Assembly: GCF_900113805.1 (NCBI RefSeq)
Contig: NZ_FOQT01000002.1
Coordinates: 310,001-374,000, forward strand
Source of the DNA: Halpernia frigidisoli
GTDB taxonomy: Bacteria > Bacteroidota > Bacteroidia > Flavobacteriales > Weeksellaceae
DNA: 64,000 nucleotides
Direction of reading: 5' to 3'
Shown: piece by piece, positions 26,122 to 35,150 of the stretch
Layout: every line of letters starts with the position of its first letter
How positions within the stretch are numbered: position 1 is the stretch's first letter
Position numbers and translations under genes: made by a program
The notes under the pieces: generated by a model
Databases searched by the model: none
The model's input: the letters and a program-made list of their open reading frames with translations, nothing else
Told to the model about the DNA's origin: nothing

Positions 26122-26139
26122 TCGTGCATCGAATCGTGC
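26122..26139. promoter_or_regulatory. Candidate integrase arm-type sites, right end
   Basis: Two direct copies of TCGTGC start at 26122 and 26134. The 12-nt spacing and orientation are the same as at 8142 and 8154. Confidence 0.5.
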
Positions 26140-26146
26140 ATAGTGC

Positions 26147-26179
26147 AAAAAAAAGTCACCTACATTTCTGTAAGTGACT
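26147..26179 (-). terminator. Terminator of tRNA-Phe
   Basis: On the minus strand, AGTCAC pairs with GTGACT around a short loop and is followed by eight T. It starts 10 bases after the tRNA 3' end. It lies inside the island, which therefore brought its own terminator for the reconstituted tRNA. Confidence 0.8.
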
Positions 26180-26188
26180 GACTTTAAA

Positions 26189-26232
26189 GTGGTTCCTCGC
26201 GGGTTCGAACCGCGGACACATGGATTTTCAGT
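26189..26232. repeat. Right attachment site within tRNA-Phe
   Basis: This 44-nt copy matches 7993-8036 at 40 positions and covers the acceptor 3' strand, T arm, variable loop and part of the anticodon arm. Insertion here rebuilt an intact tRNA. Confidence 0.85.
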
Positions 26233-26262
26233 CCATTGCTCTACCAACTGAGCTAAGGAACC
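26190..26262 (-). tRNA. tRNA-Phe (anticodon GAA)
   Basis: The 73-nt tRNA folds fully. The acceptor pair is GGTTCCT/AGGAACC with discriminator A. The D arm is AGCTCAGTTGGTAGAGC. The anticodon loop is CTGAAAA (GAA), and the T stem CGCGG/CCGCG encloses TTCGAAC. CCA is not encoded. It is the integration target of the island. Confidence 0.97.
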
Positions 26263-26352
26263 ATTACTTTGTTGTTTAAAGTGGTGCAAAAGTAAAAACT
26301 TTTACCATAAGTCCCAAATGATTTTTCACATTTTTGCAAAAAAAACTGAAAC

Positions 26353-28194
26353 TTACTGATTTTCAGTTTCAATATTATCCTGCTCTCTTCTGTAATGTTC
26401 ACTCATTTCCTCTAAAACAGGTTTAATAGTACTTTCAGGAAGATCGCTGATTCTAATATACATCAAACCGTCGATTGCATCATTGAACGTAGGATCAACG
26501 TTAAAAGCAATTACTTTGGCGTTTTGCTTGATATATTTTTTAATTAAAACCGGAAGACGCATTTCTGGTTCCAGATCATCAATTATTTTATCCAACTTAT
26601 TTAAATCTGCATCCATTTCTTCAAAAAACAAATTTTTATCTCTTTCTTTTAAATGAACCTTAAATTCATTTTTCGGATGCACATATTGCGCAACAGCCGC
26701 ATCAAAGTAATGAGAACGCATGAACTCTATCATTAAAGATTTTGAAAACTCTGAGAATTTATCACTTATCGTCACGCCGCCCATCAAAAATTTATGTTCC
26801 GGATTTCTTAAACAGACATGAACGATACCCCGCCATAATAGAAAAAGAGGCAATGGTTTTTGCTGATATTCCACTGAGATATAAGCTCTTCCCATTTCGA
26901 TCACCTTTCTGAAAAATGGCTGAAGTTCAATATCAAATTCAAAAAGCGAGCTTGTATAAAACCCGTCGATACCATATTTTTTCATGATTTCGCTACCAAG
27001 ACCCATTCTATAAGCGCCGCATAATTTTTTTGCCTCACTGTCCCATAAAAAAAGATGACGGTAATATTGATCGTATTTATCAAGGTCAAATGGCAAGTTA
27101 GTTCCTTCTCCAACGCCCCGAAAAGTTAATTCACGCTGACGGCCGATTTCGCGCATTATTGACGGAATATCCTCATATTTTGCCAGATAAATTTCATAGT
27201 TACCATTACTGAAAAGCATCTTGTCATTTTCTCTAAGTTTTCTTACATCTTCAATCTGGTCTGCAACTGGCGTCTCGTCAATAATATTTTGAACAATATT
27301 TCCGGATTTTAAAAGAGGAAATTTTAAAGTTAAATTAGGAAGTTTTAAAATATCTGTGAGACTTTTTCTTTTATCATAATAGGATTTCAGTCTATATACT
27401 TTATTGCGAAGGTAATTTCCAAGTTCTTCAATTCCCTCCTGTTGATCTAAAACCTTTACACTGATAGATTTACCAATTCGTATTCTGATAGGTTTTTCTC
27501 TTTTATTCATCATTTCTGACGGTAAAAGAAGCGTCTGCAGATTGGAACTGATTTTTGCAGCTTTATAAAAAAGATTGCTGTTTTTGGCGTGAAAATACAT
27601 CGGGACAACCGGAACTTTAGCTCTTTTAATAAGTTTTAAAGCCGTAGATTCCCATTTTTTATCTAAAATTTCACCGTATTCATTATTGGTATTAGAAACT
27701 TCCCCAGCCGGAAAAATACCCAGACATCCGCCATTCTGCAAATGCTGTAAAGCGCCACGCATTCCAGTCGCACTGTTATAAGCATCTTTTTTTTGCTCAA
27801 AAGGATTTACGGAAATAACGTAAGGCTGCATCGGTTCTATTTTCTCTAAAAGAAAATTACCCATTACTTTAAAATCGGGACGGATATCCATCAAGATTTT
27901 GATCATCAAAACACCGTCGATTCCGCCAAGTGGGTGATTACTTACGACAATAAAAGGACCTGTTTTCGGAATTTTTGCTAAATCTTCTTCAAAAACAATA
28001 TATTTAAGATTGCGGTATTCTACGAAAGCCTCAAAAAAATCTTTACCATGAAATTGGCTGATTTTTTCATGCATTAAATTGACCTGGTCGATTTTGGTTA
28101 ATTTCATAATTGCAGCTGCAATGGGATTTTTTAGAAATCCGATCTTTTGCAGGCCTGCGGCAGAAATAATATCTTGTTTTGAAATTAAGCTCAT
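26353..28194 (-). CDS. Bifunctional acyltransferase (OlsF-like PlsC-GNAT fusion)
   Basis: This 613-residue fusion has two acyltransferase halves. The N-terminal half is PlsC-like, with 'VVSNHPLGGIDGVLM' (H-x4-D, about 85-99) and 'GIFPAGEVS' as substrate motif. The C-terminal half (about 305-560) is an acyl-ACP-dependent GNAT-like N-acyltransferase ('SIMREIGRQRELTFRGVGEG', 'EMGRAYISVEYQ'). This matches OlsF-type or fused GlsB-GlsA enzymes that make ornithine or glycine lipids; which amino acid is used cannot be read here. It lies 12 bp downstream of aspartate kinase on the same strand, so the two are probably co-transcribed. Confidence 0.8.
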   Translation of the reverse strand: MSLISKQDIISAAGLQKIGFLKNPIAAAIMKLTKIDQVNLMHEKISQFHGKDFFEAFVEYRNLKYIVFEEDLAKIPKTGPFIVVSNHPLGGIDGVLMIKILMDIRPDFKVMGNFLLEKIEPMQPYVISVNPFEQKKDAYNSATGMRGALQHLQNGGCLGIFPAGEVSNTNNEYGEILDKKWESTALKLIKRAKVPVVPMYFHAKNSNLFYKAAKISSNLQTLLLPSEMMNKREKPIRIRIGKSISVKVLDQQEGIEELGNYLRNKVYRLKSYYDKRKSLTDILKLPNLTLKFPLLKSGNIVQNIIDETPVADQIEDVRKLRENDKMLFSNGNYEIYLAKYEDIPSIMREIGRQRELTFRGVGEGTNLPFDLDKYDQYYRHLFLWDSEAKKLCGAYRMGLGSEIMKKYGIDGFYTSSLFEFDIELQPFFRKVIEMGRAYISVEYQQKPLPLFLLWRGIVHVCLRNPEHKFLMGGVTISDKFSEFSKSLMIEFMRSHYFDAAVAQYVHPKNEFKVHLKERDKNLFFEEMDADLNKLDKIIDDLEPEMRLPVLIKKYIKQNAKVIAFNVDPTFNDAIDGLMYIRISDLPESTIKPVLEEMSEHYRREQDNIETENQ

Positions 28195-28206
28195 GAATAG
28201 TTTTTA

Positions 28207-29445
28207 TTAGCAGGTTACCATTTGTACAGTTTGTTTAGAAATCTGCTCCAAAAGAACTTTCTTACCGGTATAAAATTTTTCTATATTTTTTAAATCTGCG
28301 TTTCTAATGGTAAATAAGGACACATTTTTTGTCAGTTCTGTATTAAACAAATGATCCACTTCTTCCTTTAGCAAATCTATGTTATTAAATTTATCTTCTA
28401 AGCACATCGCCAAAGAAATCGCAGAATTTTGCATCAGAGAAATTTTAATTTTAAATTTCGCCAAAAGTGAAAAAATCAGACTCAAATGTTCCTCTGCAAT
28501 AAAAGAAAAATCGCGCGTGGAAACACTCATTAAAAGCTGATTTTCCTTTAAAATATAACTTTCTACAAATTCATTTTTCTCGCTCACACCTACCTTTGTG
28601 CCCGCATTTTTTGGGTCAATAAATGATTTTACAAAAAAAGGAATATTTTTCTGCTTTAAAGGCTGTAAAGTTTTTGGATGAATCACCGAGGCACCATAAT
28701 ATGCCATTTCAATTGCTTCTTCATAAGAGATTTCTGATAGCAGACTTACGTTTTCAAACTTACGTGGATCACCCGTCATAACTCCTGGAACGTCTTTCCA
28801 GATCGTAAGATGATCGGCATTTAAACAATACGCGAAAATTGCAGCAGAATAATCAGAACCTTCCCTACCTAAAGTAACCGTGAAATTATTATCATCAGAA
28901 CCTATAAATCCTTGCGTTACGAAACATTCAGATTTGTTCAGAAGCTCTATGTTTTTTTCTGTTTCTTCCCAATTCACGGTTCCTTCCCGGTATTGGGAAT
29001 CTGTTTTTATAAAATCGCGGGCGTCAATCCAGCTATTTTTAAAATGAATATCATTTAAATATTCACTTAAAATCTTGGAAGAAATCATTTCACCGCAACC
29101 AACAACCTGATCATAAACAAAACTGTAATTCGGCGATTTATTGCGTCGCAAAAAAGAATTAATATCATCAAAAAAAACCGCAATTTCAGCTAAAACAGGA
29201 TGGTTTTTTGAAAATAATTCACCCGTTATTTTAAGATGATTTTCCTTAATATTTTCTACTTCTGTTTCATAATTTTTCTTTTCAAAATAATACTGAACTA
29301 CCTTTTCCAAAGCATTTGTTGTTTTGCCCATCGCAGAAACCACGATCAAACAATTGGAAAAATGCTCTGTTTTCAAAACTACAGCTACATTTTTTATACT
29401 TTCGGCATCTTTTACAGACGCACCACCAAATTTAAAGATTTTCAT
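28207..29445 (-). CDS. lysC: Aspartate kinase
   Basis: The 412-residue enzyme phosphorylates aspartate, the first step toward lysine, threonine and methionine. It starts with the amino-acid-kinase signature 'KIFKFGGASVKDAESI' and later has 'TLGREGSDYSAAIFA' and 'WKDVPGVMTGDPRKF' (about 190-240). Two C-terminal ACT-like regulatory domains follow from about 290. No homoserine dehydrogenase is fused. The OlsF-like gene follows after 12 bp. Confidence 0.92.
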   Translation of the reverse strand: MKIFKFGGASVKDAESIKNVAVVLKTEHFSNCLIVVSAMGKTTNALEKVVQYYFEKKNYETEVENIKENHLKITGELFSKNHPVLAEIAVFFDDINSFLRRNKSPNYSFVYDQVVGCGEMISSKILSEYLNDIHFKNSWIDARDFIKTDSQYREGTVNWEETEKNIELLNKSECFVTQGFIGSDDNNFTVTLGREGSDYSAAIFAYCLNADHLTIWKDVPGVMTGDPRKFENVSLLSEISYEEAIEMAYYGASVIHPKTLQPLKQKNIPFFVKSFIDPKNAGTKVGVSEKNEFVESYILKENQLLMSVSTRDFSFIAEEHLSLIFSLLAKFKIKISLMQNSAISLAMCLEDKFNNIDLLKEEVDHLFNTELTKNVSLFTIRNADLKNIEKFYTGKKVLLEQISKQTVQMVTC

Positions 29446-29662
29446 TTAAAAGATTGTAAATCAGAGGATTATTTTAATACAGAACTACTTTGAAAAAGTT
29501 TTCAACTTTCAAAAATATTAATTTAGAATGAGATATGAAAACTTAAGTTTTAAAACAGTTCTTTAAAAACTAATGTCTTTTTTTTAGACGATAAAGTTTC
29601 AGGAAATACCACTAATCTAAAAAAGTTTCACCAAATTTGTAAAAATCAAAATTAAAGCAAAC

Positions 29663-30679
29663 ATGGCCGAGCAATCTTTTCAGACTTTAGGTGAATTTAT
29701 AATCGATAAACAGGACGATTTTCTATACTCAAGCGGTGAACTTTCGCGCTTGTTAAGCGCCATTCGTCTTGCCTCAAAAGTCGTAAACCGGGAAGTAAAT
29801 AAAGCCGGCATCGCAGAAATTATCGGACAAGCGGGAAATCAAAATATTCAGGGCGAAGACCAGCAAAAACTGGATGTTTTAGCCAATGAAATCTTTATTG
29901 AAGCCCTTTCACAAAGAGAAGTGGTTTGCGGAATTGCATCGGAAGAAAATGATGATTTTATCGAAATAAAAACGGGAAACAACGCACATTTGAGCAAATA
30001 CGTAGTTTTGATGGATCCTTTAGATGGTTCTTCAAATATTGATGTCAACGTTTCTGTAGGCACTATTTTTTCAATTTACCGCCGCGTTTCAGAACCCGGA
30101 CAACCGGTAGAATTGCGTGATTTTCTTCAAAAAGGTGTTAATCAGGTGGCCGCAGGTTACGTCGTTTACGGCTCTTCTACAATGATCGTTTATACAACAG
30201 GAAATGGCGTTAATGGTTTTACTTTGGATCCATCAATTGGCACTTATTACCTTTCTCATCCAAATATGACTTTCAGCGAAACGGGAAAAATTTATTCAAT
30301 AAACGAAGGAAATTACATTAAATTTCCACAAGGCGTTAAAGATTATCTGAAATATTGCCAGGAAGAAAAAGATGATCGTCCTTATATTGCAAGATATATC
30401 GGTTCTCTAGTTTCAGATTTCCATAGAAATATGATCAAAGGCGGCGTTTACATCTACCCATCAACATCCCAGTCACCAAACGGAAAATTGCGTCTTTTAT
30501 ATGAATGTAATCCCATGGCATTTTTAGCAGAACAGGCCGGCGGAAAATGCAGCGACGGTTTTCAACGCGTTTTAGAAATCGAACCGACAGAATTGCACCA
30601 AAGAGTGCCTTTCTTTTGCGGAAGCTCAAAAATGGTAGAAAAAGCCGAAGAATTTATGAGAAATGCAGATAATTCTTAA
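29663..30679 (+). CDS. fbp: Class 1 fructose-1,6-bisphosphatase
   Basis: This 338-residue protein hydrolyses fructose 1,6-bisphosphate in gluconeogenesis. The metal/substrate motif '[23 protein letters not shown]' (about 117-139), 'SEENDDF' upstream and 'GGVYIYPS...[21 protein letters not shown]' toward the C-terminus are typical of class 1 enzymes. Its length matches the family. It stands alone, divergent from aspartate kinase. Confidence 0.95.
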   Translation: MAEQSFQTLGEFIIDKQDDFLYSSGELSRLLSAIRLASKVVNREVNKAGIAEIIGQAGNQNIQGEDQQKLDVLANEIFIEALSQREVVCGIASEENDDFIEIKTGNNAHLSKYVVLMDPLDGSSNIDVNVSVGTIFSIYRRVSEPGQPVELRDFLQKGVNQVAAGYVVYGSSTMIVYTTGNGVNGFTLDPSIGTYYLSHPNMTFSETGKIYSINEGNYIKFPQGVKDYLKYCQEEKDDRPYIARYIGSLVSDFHRNMIKGGVYIYPSTSQSPNGKLRLLYECNPMAFLAEQAGGKCSDGFQRVLEIEPTELHQRVPFFCGSSKMVEKAEEFMRNADNS

Positions 30680-30780
30680 TATTTAACTTCAATTCAGTAT
30701 TCCTCTATACTTTTTTTAAATAAATATTAAGTTTAACGATTTCACTAAACTCTTTTACATAAAAAAACAAAATTATAAAT

Positions 30781-31170
30781 ATGCCATTAATACGTATTGA
30801 TCTGGTAGAAGGTCGAAGCCAAGATGAAATAAAAATATTGCTAGATACCATTAATGATTGTGTTGAGCAATCTTTCGAGACTCCAGACCGGGATCGATAT
30901 CAATTAGTAACGCAACATAAACAAAACGAAATGGTTTTTCTGGATACGGGACTCGGTTTTGAACGAAGCAAAAATTTAGTAGTCATTCAGGTGTTCACAA
31001 GTCCTCGTGACGTCAAAATGAAGCAAAAGTTTTATAAATTGATGTCAGAAAAGTTAAATCAAAAATGCGGCTTAGATGGAAAAGATTTGTTTATTTCAAT
31101 TATGACCAATAATAAAGAAGACTGGAGTTTTGGTCATGGAGATGCACAATATATTACCGGCGAGTTATAA
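30781..31170 (+). CDS. Tautomerase family protein
   Basis: The 129-residue protein begins 'MPLIRIDLVEGRS', so Pro at position 2 becomes the N-terminal catalytic proline after Met removal, as in 4-oxalocrotonate tautomerase relatives. The length and the later 'DLFISIMTNNKEDWSFGHGDAQY' fit the long form with two fused tautomerase subunits. The substrate is unknown. Confidence 0.85.
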   Translation: MPLIRIDLVEGRSQDEIKILLDTINDCVEQSFETPDRDRYQLVTQHKQNEMVFLDTGLGFERSKNLVVIQVFTSPRDVKMKQKFYKLMSEKLNQKCGLDGKDLFISIMTNNKEDWSFGHGDAQYITGEL

Positions 31171-31195
31171 TTTAAATTACTCACGATAGTGAAAA

Positions 31196-31235
31196 TCTGC
31201 AATCTTGATAGCGAGGATTTGTAATCCGTGCTCAA
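31196..31235 (+). repeat. Dispersed repeat, family 2, copy A
   Basis: The unit gatagcgaggatttgtaatc followed by cgtgctcaaa is shared, in inverted orientation and with changes, with 49671-49705 and 49820-49855. It fills the gap before the GNAT gene. Confidence 0.55.
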
Positions 31236-31252
31236 ATAATTCGAAAACAAGA

Positions 31253-31723
31253 ATGATAATTGAAAAAGCAAACCCGGAAGACGCCAAAATCCTCACAGAA
31301 ATAACATTTGACGGCAAAGCATTTTGGGGATTTTCTAAAGCAGAACTTTCAGAATGGACAGAACTTTTAACTATTTCACCTGATTACATTACTGAAAATT
31401 GCGTTTATAAATTAATTCTAAATTCAGAAATCGCTGGTTATTATTCCTATATAATGATTAATGAAAGTGAAATAAAACTGGATAATTTATTTCTCTTTCA
31501 AAAATACATAGGCAAAGGTTTTGGAAAATTAATGATGGAAGATTTTTTAAAAAAAGCAAAAAATTTAAAGCAAAAAATTATAATACTTGATTCAGAACCA
31601 AACGCAGAAAACTTTTATAAAAAATTTGGTTTCATCACATTTGATAAAAAAGAATCGGTTATTAAAAATCGTTTTTTGGCCAAGATGAAACTAATTTTAC
31701 CTTTGCAATACGACAATAAATAA
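31253..31723 (+). CDS. GNAT family N-acetyltransferase
   Basis: The protein has about 156 residues from ATG at 31253. The frame extends to a TTG at 31205, but that part lies in a dispersed repeat. 'LDNLFLFQKYIGKGFGKLMMEDFLKKA' holds the GNAT acetyl-CoA loop (Q/RxxGxG/A: 'KYIGKGFG'), and 'AENFYKKFGFITFDKKES' is the conserved C-terminal motif. The substrate is unknown. A strong terminator overlaps its stop. Confidence 0.8.
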   Translation: MIIEKANPEDAKILTEITFDGKAFWGFSKAELSEWTELLTISPDYITENCVYKLILNSEIAGYYSYIMINESEIKLDNLFLFQKYIGKGFGKLMMEDFLKKAKNLKQKIIILDSEPNAENFYKKFGFITFDKKESVIKNRFLAKMKLILPLQYDNK

Positions 31724-31757
31724 AAACACTAAATTATAAATAAAATTTAGTGTTTTT
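31722..31757. terminator. Rho-independent terminator
   Basis: AAAAACACTAAATT is followed by its exact complement after a short A/T loop, then TTTTT. It closes the GNAT gene and works in either direction. Confidence 0.85.
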
Positions 31758-31788
31758 CAGAATTTTAATAAGCTAAAACGACACAATT

Positions 31789-32334
31789 ATGAATAAAGCA
31801 TTGATTATCATTGATATACAAAACGACTATTTCGAAAATGGCGCTATGGAACTTGTGGGTTCTCTGGAAGCCAGCGAAAATGCAAAACTGATACTGGAAA
31901 AATTCAGAAATGAAAAACTTCCCTTGGTTCACATTCAGCATCTTTCTGTGGCACCAAATTCTACATTTTTCCTGCCCGATACAGAAGGACAGAAAATTCA
32001 TGAAAATGTGAAACCGCTTTCTGGTGAAAAAGTAATCGCAAAAAATTATCCAAACAGTTTTAGAGAAACTGGACTTTTAGAATATTTAAAATCACAAAAC
32101 ATCAAAGAACTTGTTTTCGTCGGGATGATGACCCAAATGTGCATTGACGCAACTGTGAGAGCAGCAAAAGATCTGGAATTCGAATGTACCGTAATTGGCG
32201 ATGCAACAGCAACCAGAGATCTTGAATTAAACGGAATTGCAGTAAAAGCAGAATTTGTACAAACTGCATTTTTGGCAGGTCTTAATTCTTTTTATGCGGA
32301 AATAAAAAATACAAACGAATTTCTTTCTGAATAA
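31789..32334 (+). CDS. Isochorismatase-like cysteine hydrolase
   Basis: This 181-residue protein has the family's catalytic triad pattern: Asp in 'IIDIQNDYF' (about 8-16), Lys in 'EKVIAKNYPNSF' and nucleophilic Cys in 'GMMTQMCIDATVRAAKDL' (about 107-124). Members hydrolyse isochorismate, nicotinamide or other amides, and the substrate is not clear here. It is 6 bp upstream of a MenC-like gene, but its own sequence does not prove a menaquinone role. Confidence 0.88.
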   Translation: MNKALIIIDIQNDYFENGAMELVGSLEASENAKLILEKFRNEKLPLVHIQHLSVAPNSTFFLPDTEGQKIHENVKPLSGEKVIAKNYPNSFRETGLLEYLKSQNIKELVFVGMMTQMCIDATVRAAKDLEFECTVIGDATATRDLELNGIAVKAEFVQTAFLAGLNSFYAEIKNTNEFLSE

Positions 32335-32349
32335 ACTGCCTTGAAAAAG

Positions 32350-33357
32350 ATGACTGCAATTTTTGATAAATACATTCTCAATTTTAAAAATCCAAGCGGC
32401 ACTTCGCGTGGGGTTTTAAATACAAAAGAAACTTTTTTTTTAGAAATCTTCGACGGCGAAAAAAAAGGAATCGGCGAATGTGCATTATTTCGGGGTTTAA
32501 GTTTTGATGATGTACCGAATTATGAAGAAAAATTGAGGTGGTTGTGCGAAAATATTAATGAAGATAAAGAAGTTTTAAAACAAGAATTACTGAATTTTCC
32601 GTCCATTTGGTTTGGTTTTGAACAAGCCATTTTAAATTTACACCTTGCTCAGAATATTTATGTTCCAAGTGAATTTACCGATGGAAAAAAGTCGATAAAA
32701 ATCAACGGCTTAATTTGGATGGGAAATGCAGAATTTATGCAAACCCAAATTGAAGAAAAATTATCGCAAGGATTTGATTGCATCAAACTAAAAATCGGTG
32801 TCAACTGGAATTCTGAAAAAGAAATCATCAAACAATTACGTTCAAAATTCCCTGCAAATCAATTAGAAATTCGCGTTGATGCCAATGGTGGATTTTCCTT
32901 TGAAGAAGCAAAAACAGTTTTAAAAGAATTGGCAGAATTAAAAATTCATTCTATTGAACAACCCATAAAAGCGGGAAATGTCTTAAAAATGTCAAAACTT
33001 TGCGCAACCACAGAAACCCCGATTGCTTTAGATGAAGAATTAATTGGTGTAATAAAATTTGAAGATAAAAAAGCACTTTTAGAACAAATAAAACCACAAT
33101 ATATTATTCTAAAACCAGCCTTAATTGGTGGATTTTCCGGAACTGACGAATGGATTTCATTAGCAGAAACATCAAATATTGGTTGGTGGATCACTTCTGC
33201 TTTAGAAAGCAATATTGGTTTAAACGCAATCGCACAATATACTTTTACCAAAAACTCAAAAATGCCTCAAGGTTTAGGAACCGGCGCACTATTTACTAAT
33301 AATTTTCCCTCTGTTTTAGATTTGAAAGGTGATCAACTTTCTTTTAAAACAAGTTAA
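32350..33357 (+). CDS. menC: o-Succinylbenzoate synthase-like enolase superfamily enzyme
   Basis: The protein has about 335 residues from ATG at 32350; a TTG three codons upstream is also possible. The enolase-superfamily acid-base motif 'DCIKLKIGVNW' (K-x-K, about 140-150), metal ligands in 'EIRVDANGGFSFEEA' (Asp) and 'IHSIEQPI' (Glu), and the second 'LKPALIGG' lysine region are present. This order matches MenC, which dehydrates SHCHC to o-succinylbenzoate for menaquinone. A dipeptide epimerase cannot be fully excluded. No other men gene is adjacent. Confidence 0.8.
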   Translation: MTAIFDKYILNFKNPSGTSRGVLNTKETFFLEIFDGEKKGIGECALFRGLSFDDVPNYEEKLRWLCENINEDKEVLKQELLNFPSIWFGFEQAILNLHLAQNIYVPSEFTDGKKSIKINGLIWMGNAEFMQTQIEEKLSQGFDCIKLKIGVNWNSEKEIIKQLRSKFPANQLEIRVDANGGFSFEEAKTVLKELAELKIHSIEQPIKAGNVLKMSKLCATTETPIALDEELIGVIKFEDKKALLEQIKPQYIILKPALIGGFSGTDEWISLAETSNIGWWITSALESNIGLNAIAQYTFTKNSKMPQGLGTGALFTNNFPSVLDLKGDQLSFKTS

Positions 33358-33398
33358 AAAGTTCTGATTTCCCTATTTTTCCTTTCCCCACTTTTATC

Positions 33399-33406
33399 TA
33401 AATTTG
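33399..33406 (+). promoter_or_regulatory. -7 promoter element of glnS
   Basis: TAAATTTG matches the Bacteroidota -7 box TAnnTTTG. No good -33 TTTG is seen at the right distance. If real, transcription starts near 33413 and the first usable start codon is 33423, not 33411. Confidence 0.45.
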
Positions 33407-33422
33407 CACTATGAACAATCCT

Positions 33423-35096
33423 ATGGAAGAAGAATACAAATCCCTCAATTTTATTGAGCAAATAATAGAAGAAGATTTAGCTAACGGTTTATCTAAAGAT
33501 CAACTTCGCTTTCGTTTTCCGCCAGAACCAAACGGCTATCTTCACGTTGGTCATACAAAAGCGATCTGTATCAATTTTGGTTTGGGTGAAAAATATGATG
33601 CGCCCGTAAATCTTCGTTTTGATGACACTAACCCTGAAAAAGAAGAGCAGGAATTTGTAGATTCTATCAAAAAAGATATCGAATGGCTGGGTTTTAAATA
33701 TGAAAATGAACTTTACGCCTCGGATTATTTCGATCAACTTTTTGATTGGGCAGTTCAAATGATAAAAGACGGAAAAGCCTACATCGACGAACAAAAATCT
33801 GAAGAAATTACTGAACAAAGAAAAAGTCCTTTCGAAGAAGGTGTAGATTCTCCGTTTAGAAACAGACCGACCGAAGAAAGTTTAGCGCTTTTTGAGAAAA
33901 TGAAAAATGGCGAATTTCCGGAAGGTTCAATGAGTTTGCGCGCAAAAATCGACATGAAATCACCAAACATGAATATGCGTGATCCTGTTATGTATCGAAT
34001 TTTAAAACGAGCACACCACAGAACTGGCGAAAAATGGAAAATTTATCCGATGTATGATTGGGCGCACGGCGAAAGTGATTATTTAGAACAGATATCTCAT
34101 TCACTTTGCAGTTTAGAATTTGAAAATCACCGTCCGCTTTACGAATGGTATTTGTCTAATGTAAAATCTGAAGATAAATTAGCACCAAAACAACGTGAAT
34201 TTGCAAGAATGAATGTTTCTTATTTAATTACTTCAAAAAGAAAATTGCAAAGATTGGTCGCCGAAAATGTTGTTACTGGTTGGGACGATCCAAGAATGCC
34301 GACGATTTCGGGAATGCGAAGAAAAGGTTACACACCAACTTCCATCAAAAATTTTATTGAAAAAGTGGGCGTTGCAAAACGCGAAAACTTAATAGACATC
34401 GCACTTTTGGAATTTTGCGTTCGCGAAGATCTCAACAAAGTTGGAAAAAGAATGATGGCCGTTTTGGATCCGGTAAAATTAATTATTGAAAATTATCCAG
34501 AAGATAAAGTTGAAATGCTGGAAACGGAAAATAATCCGGAAGATGAAAATGCGGGAACGCGCGAAATTCCTTTTAGCAGAGAACTTTACATTGAAAAAGC
34601 AGATTTTCAAGAAGAAGCAAATAAAAAGTTTTTTAGGTTAAAATTGGGTGGTGAAGTTCGTTTGAAATCCGGTTACATTATTAAAGCAGAAAGAGTTGAC
34701 AAAGATGAAAATGGAGAAATCACTACGATTTATGCAACTTATGACGAAAAAAGCAAGTCAGGCAGCGGAACGGAAGAAAGTTTAAGAAAAGTAAAAGGAA
34801 CGCTCCATTGGGTTTCAGCGAAAACGGCGCTTCCAATTGAAGTTCGAATGTATAACCGACTTTTTACGGTAGAACAACCTGATGCGGAAAAAGAAACTGA
34901 CTTTTTAGACTATGTGAATCCAAATTCTTTGGAAATCGTTCACGGTTTTGGAGAGCCAAATTTAGCAGAAGTAAAAGAGGAAGAACCTTTGCAATTTCAG
35001 CGCTTGGGTTATTTTACAAAAGACAGAGATTCATCAGAAAATCATTTGGTATTTAACCAAACGGTGACTTTAAAAGATGGTTTTAAACCAGGATAA
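33423..35096 (+). CDS. glnS: Glutaminyl-tRNA synthetase
   Basis: The protein has about 557 residues and charges tRNA-Gln. 'RFPPEPNGYLHVGHTKAI' holds the class I HIGH motif (HVGH) and 'YLITSKRKLQRL' is the KMSKS equivalent. 'YPMYDWAHGESDYLEQISHS' is typical of GlnRS rather than GluRS, and the C-terminal beta-barrel anticodon-binding region is complete. Start 33423 (MEEEYKSLNF) is preferred because a -7 promoter box ends 5 bases before the alternative ATG at 33411. A hairpin terminator follows. Confidence 0.93.
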   Translation: MEEEYKSLNFIEQIIEEDLANGLSKDQLRFRFPPEPNGYLHVGHTKAICINFGLGEKYDAPVNLRFDDTNPEKEEQEFVDSIKKDIEWLGFKYENELYASDYFDQLFDWAVQMIKDGKAYIDEQKSEEITEQRKSPFEEGVDSPFRNRPTEESLALFEKMKNGEFPEGSMSLRAKIDMKSPNMNMRDPVMYRILKRAHHRTGEKWKIYPMYDWAHGESDYLEQISHSLCSLEFENHRPLYEWYLSNVKSEDKLAPKQREFARMNVSYLITSKRKLQRLVAENVVTGWDDPRMPTISGMRRKGYTPTSIKNFIEKVGVAKRENLIDIALLEFCVREDLNKVGKRMMAVLDPVKLIIENYPEDKVEMLETENNPEDENAGTREIPFSRELYIEKADFQEEANKKFFRLKLGGEVRLKSGYIIKAERVDKDENGEITTIYATYDEKSKSGSGTEESLRKVKGTLHWVSAKTALPIEVRMYNRLFTVEQPDAEKETDFLDYVNPNSLEIVHGFGEPNLAEVKEEEPLQFQRLGYFTKDRDSSENHLVFNQTVTLKDGFKPG

Positions 35097-35118
35097 AAGT
35101 ATTTTATATATAAAATGG

Positions 35119-35150
35119 AAGAGCGTTAATTAATTAGCGCTCTTTTTTTT
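35119..35150 (+). terminator. Rho-independent terminator of glnS
   Basis: AGAGCG (35120-35125) pairs with CGCTCT (35138-35143) around an A/T-rich loop, followed by eight T. It overlaps the 3' end of the convergent small gene. Confidence 0.8.

Larger units (their letters stand above)
7993..26232. mobile_element. Integrated 18.2 kb genomic island in tRNA-Phe(GAA)
   Basis: The element is bounded by 44-nt direct repeats (7993-8036 and 26189-26232, 40 of 44 identical) that correspond to the 3' part of tRNA-Phe. Inside are a tyrosine integrase, an excisionase-like HTH gene, a serine recombinase, a polymerase-like gene and a block of nuclease genes. Paired TCGTGC motifs with the same 12-nt spacing lie just inside both ends. 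No relaxase, coupling protein or conjugation genes are recognised, so it may be mobilisable or satellite-like rather than self-transmissible. Confidence 0.85.
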
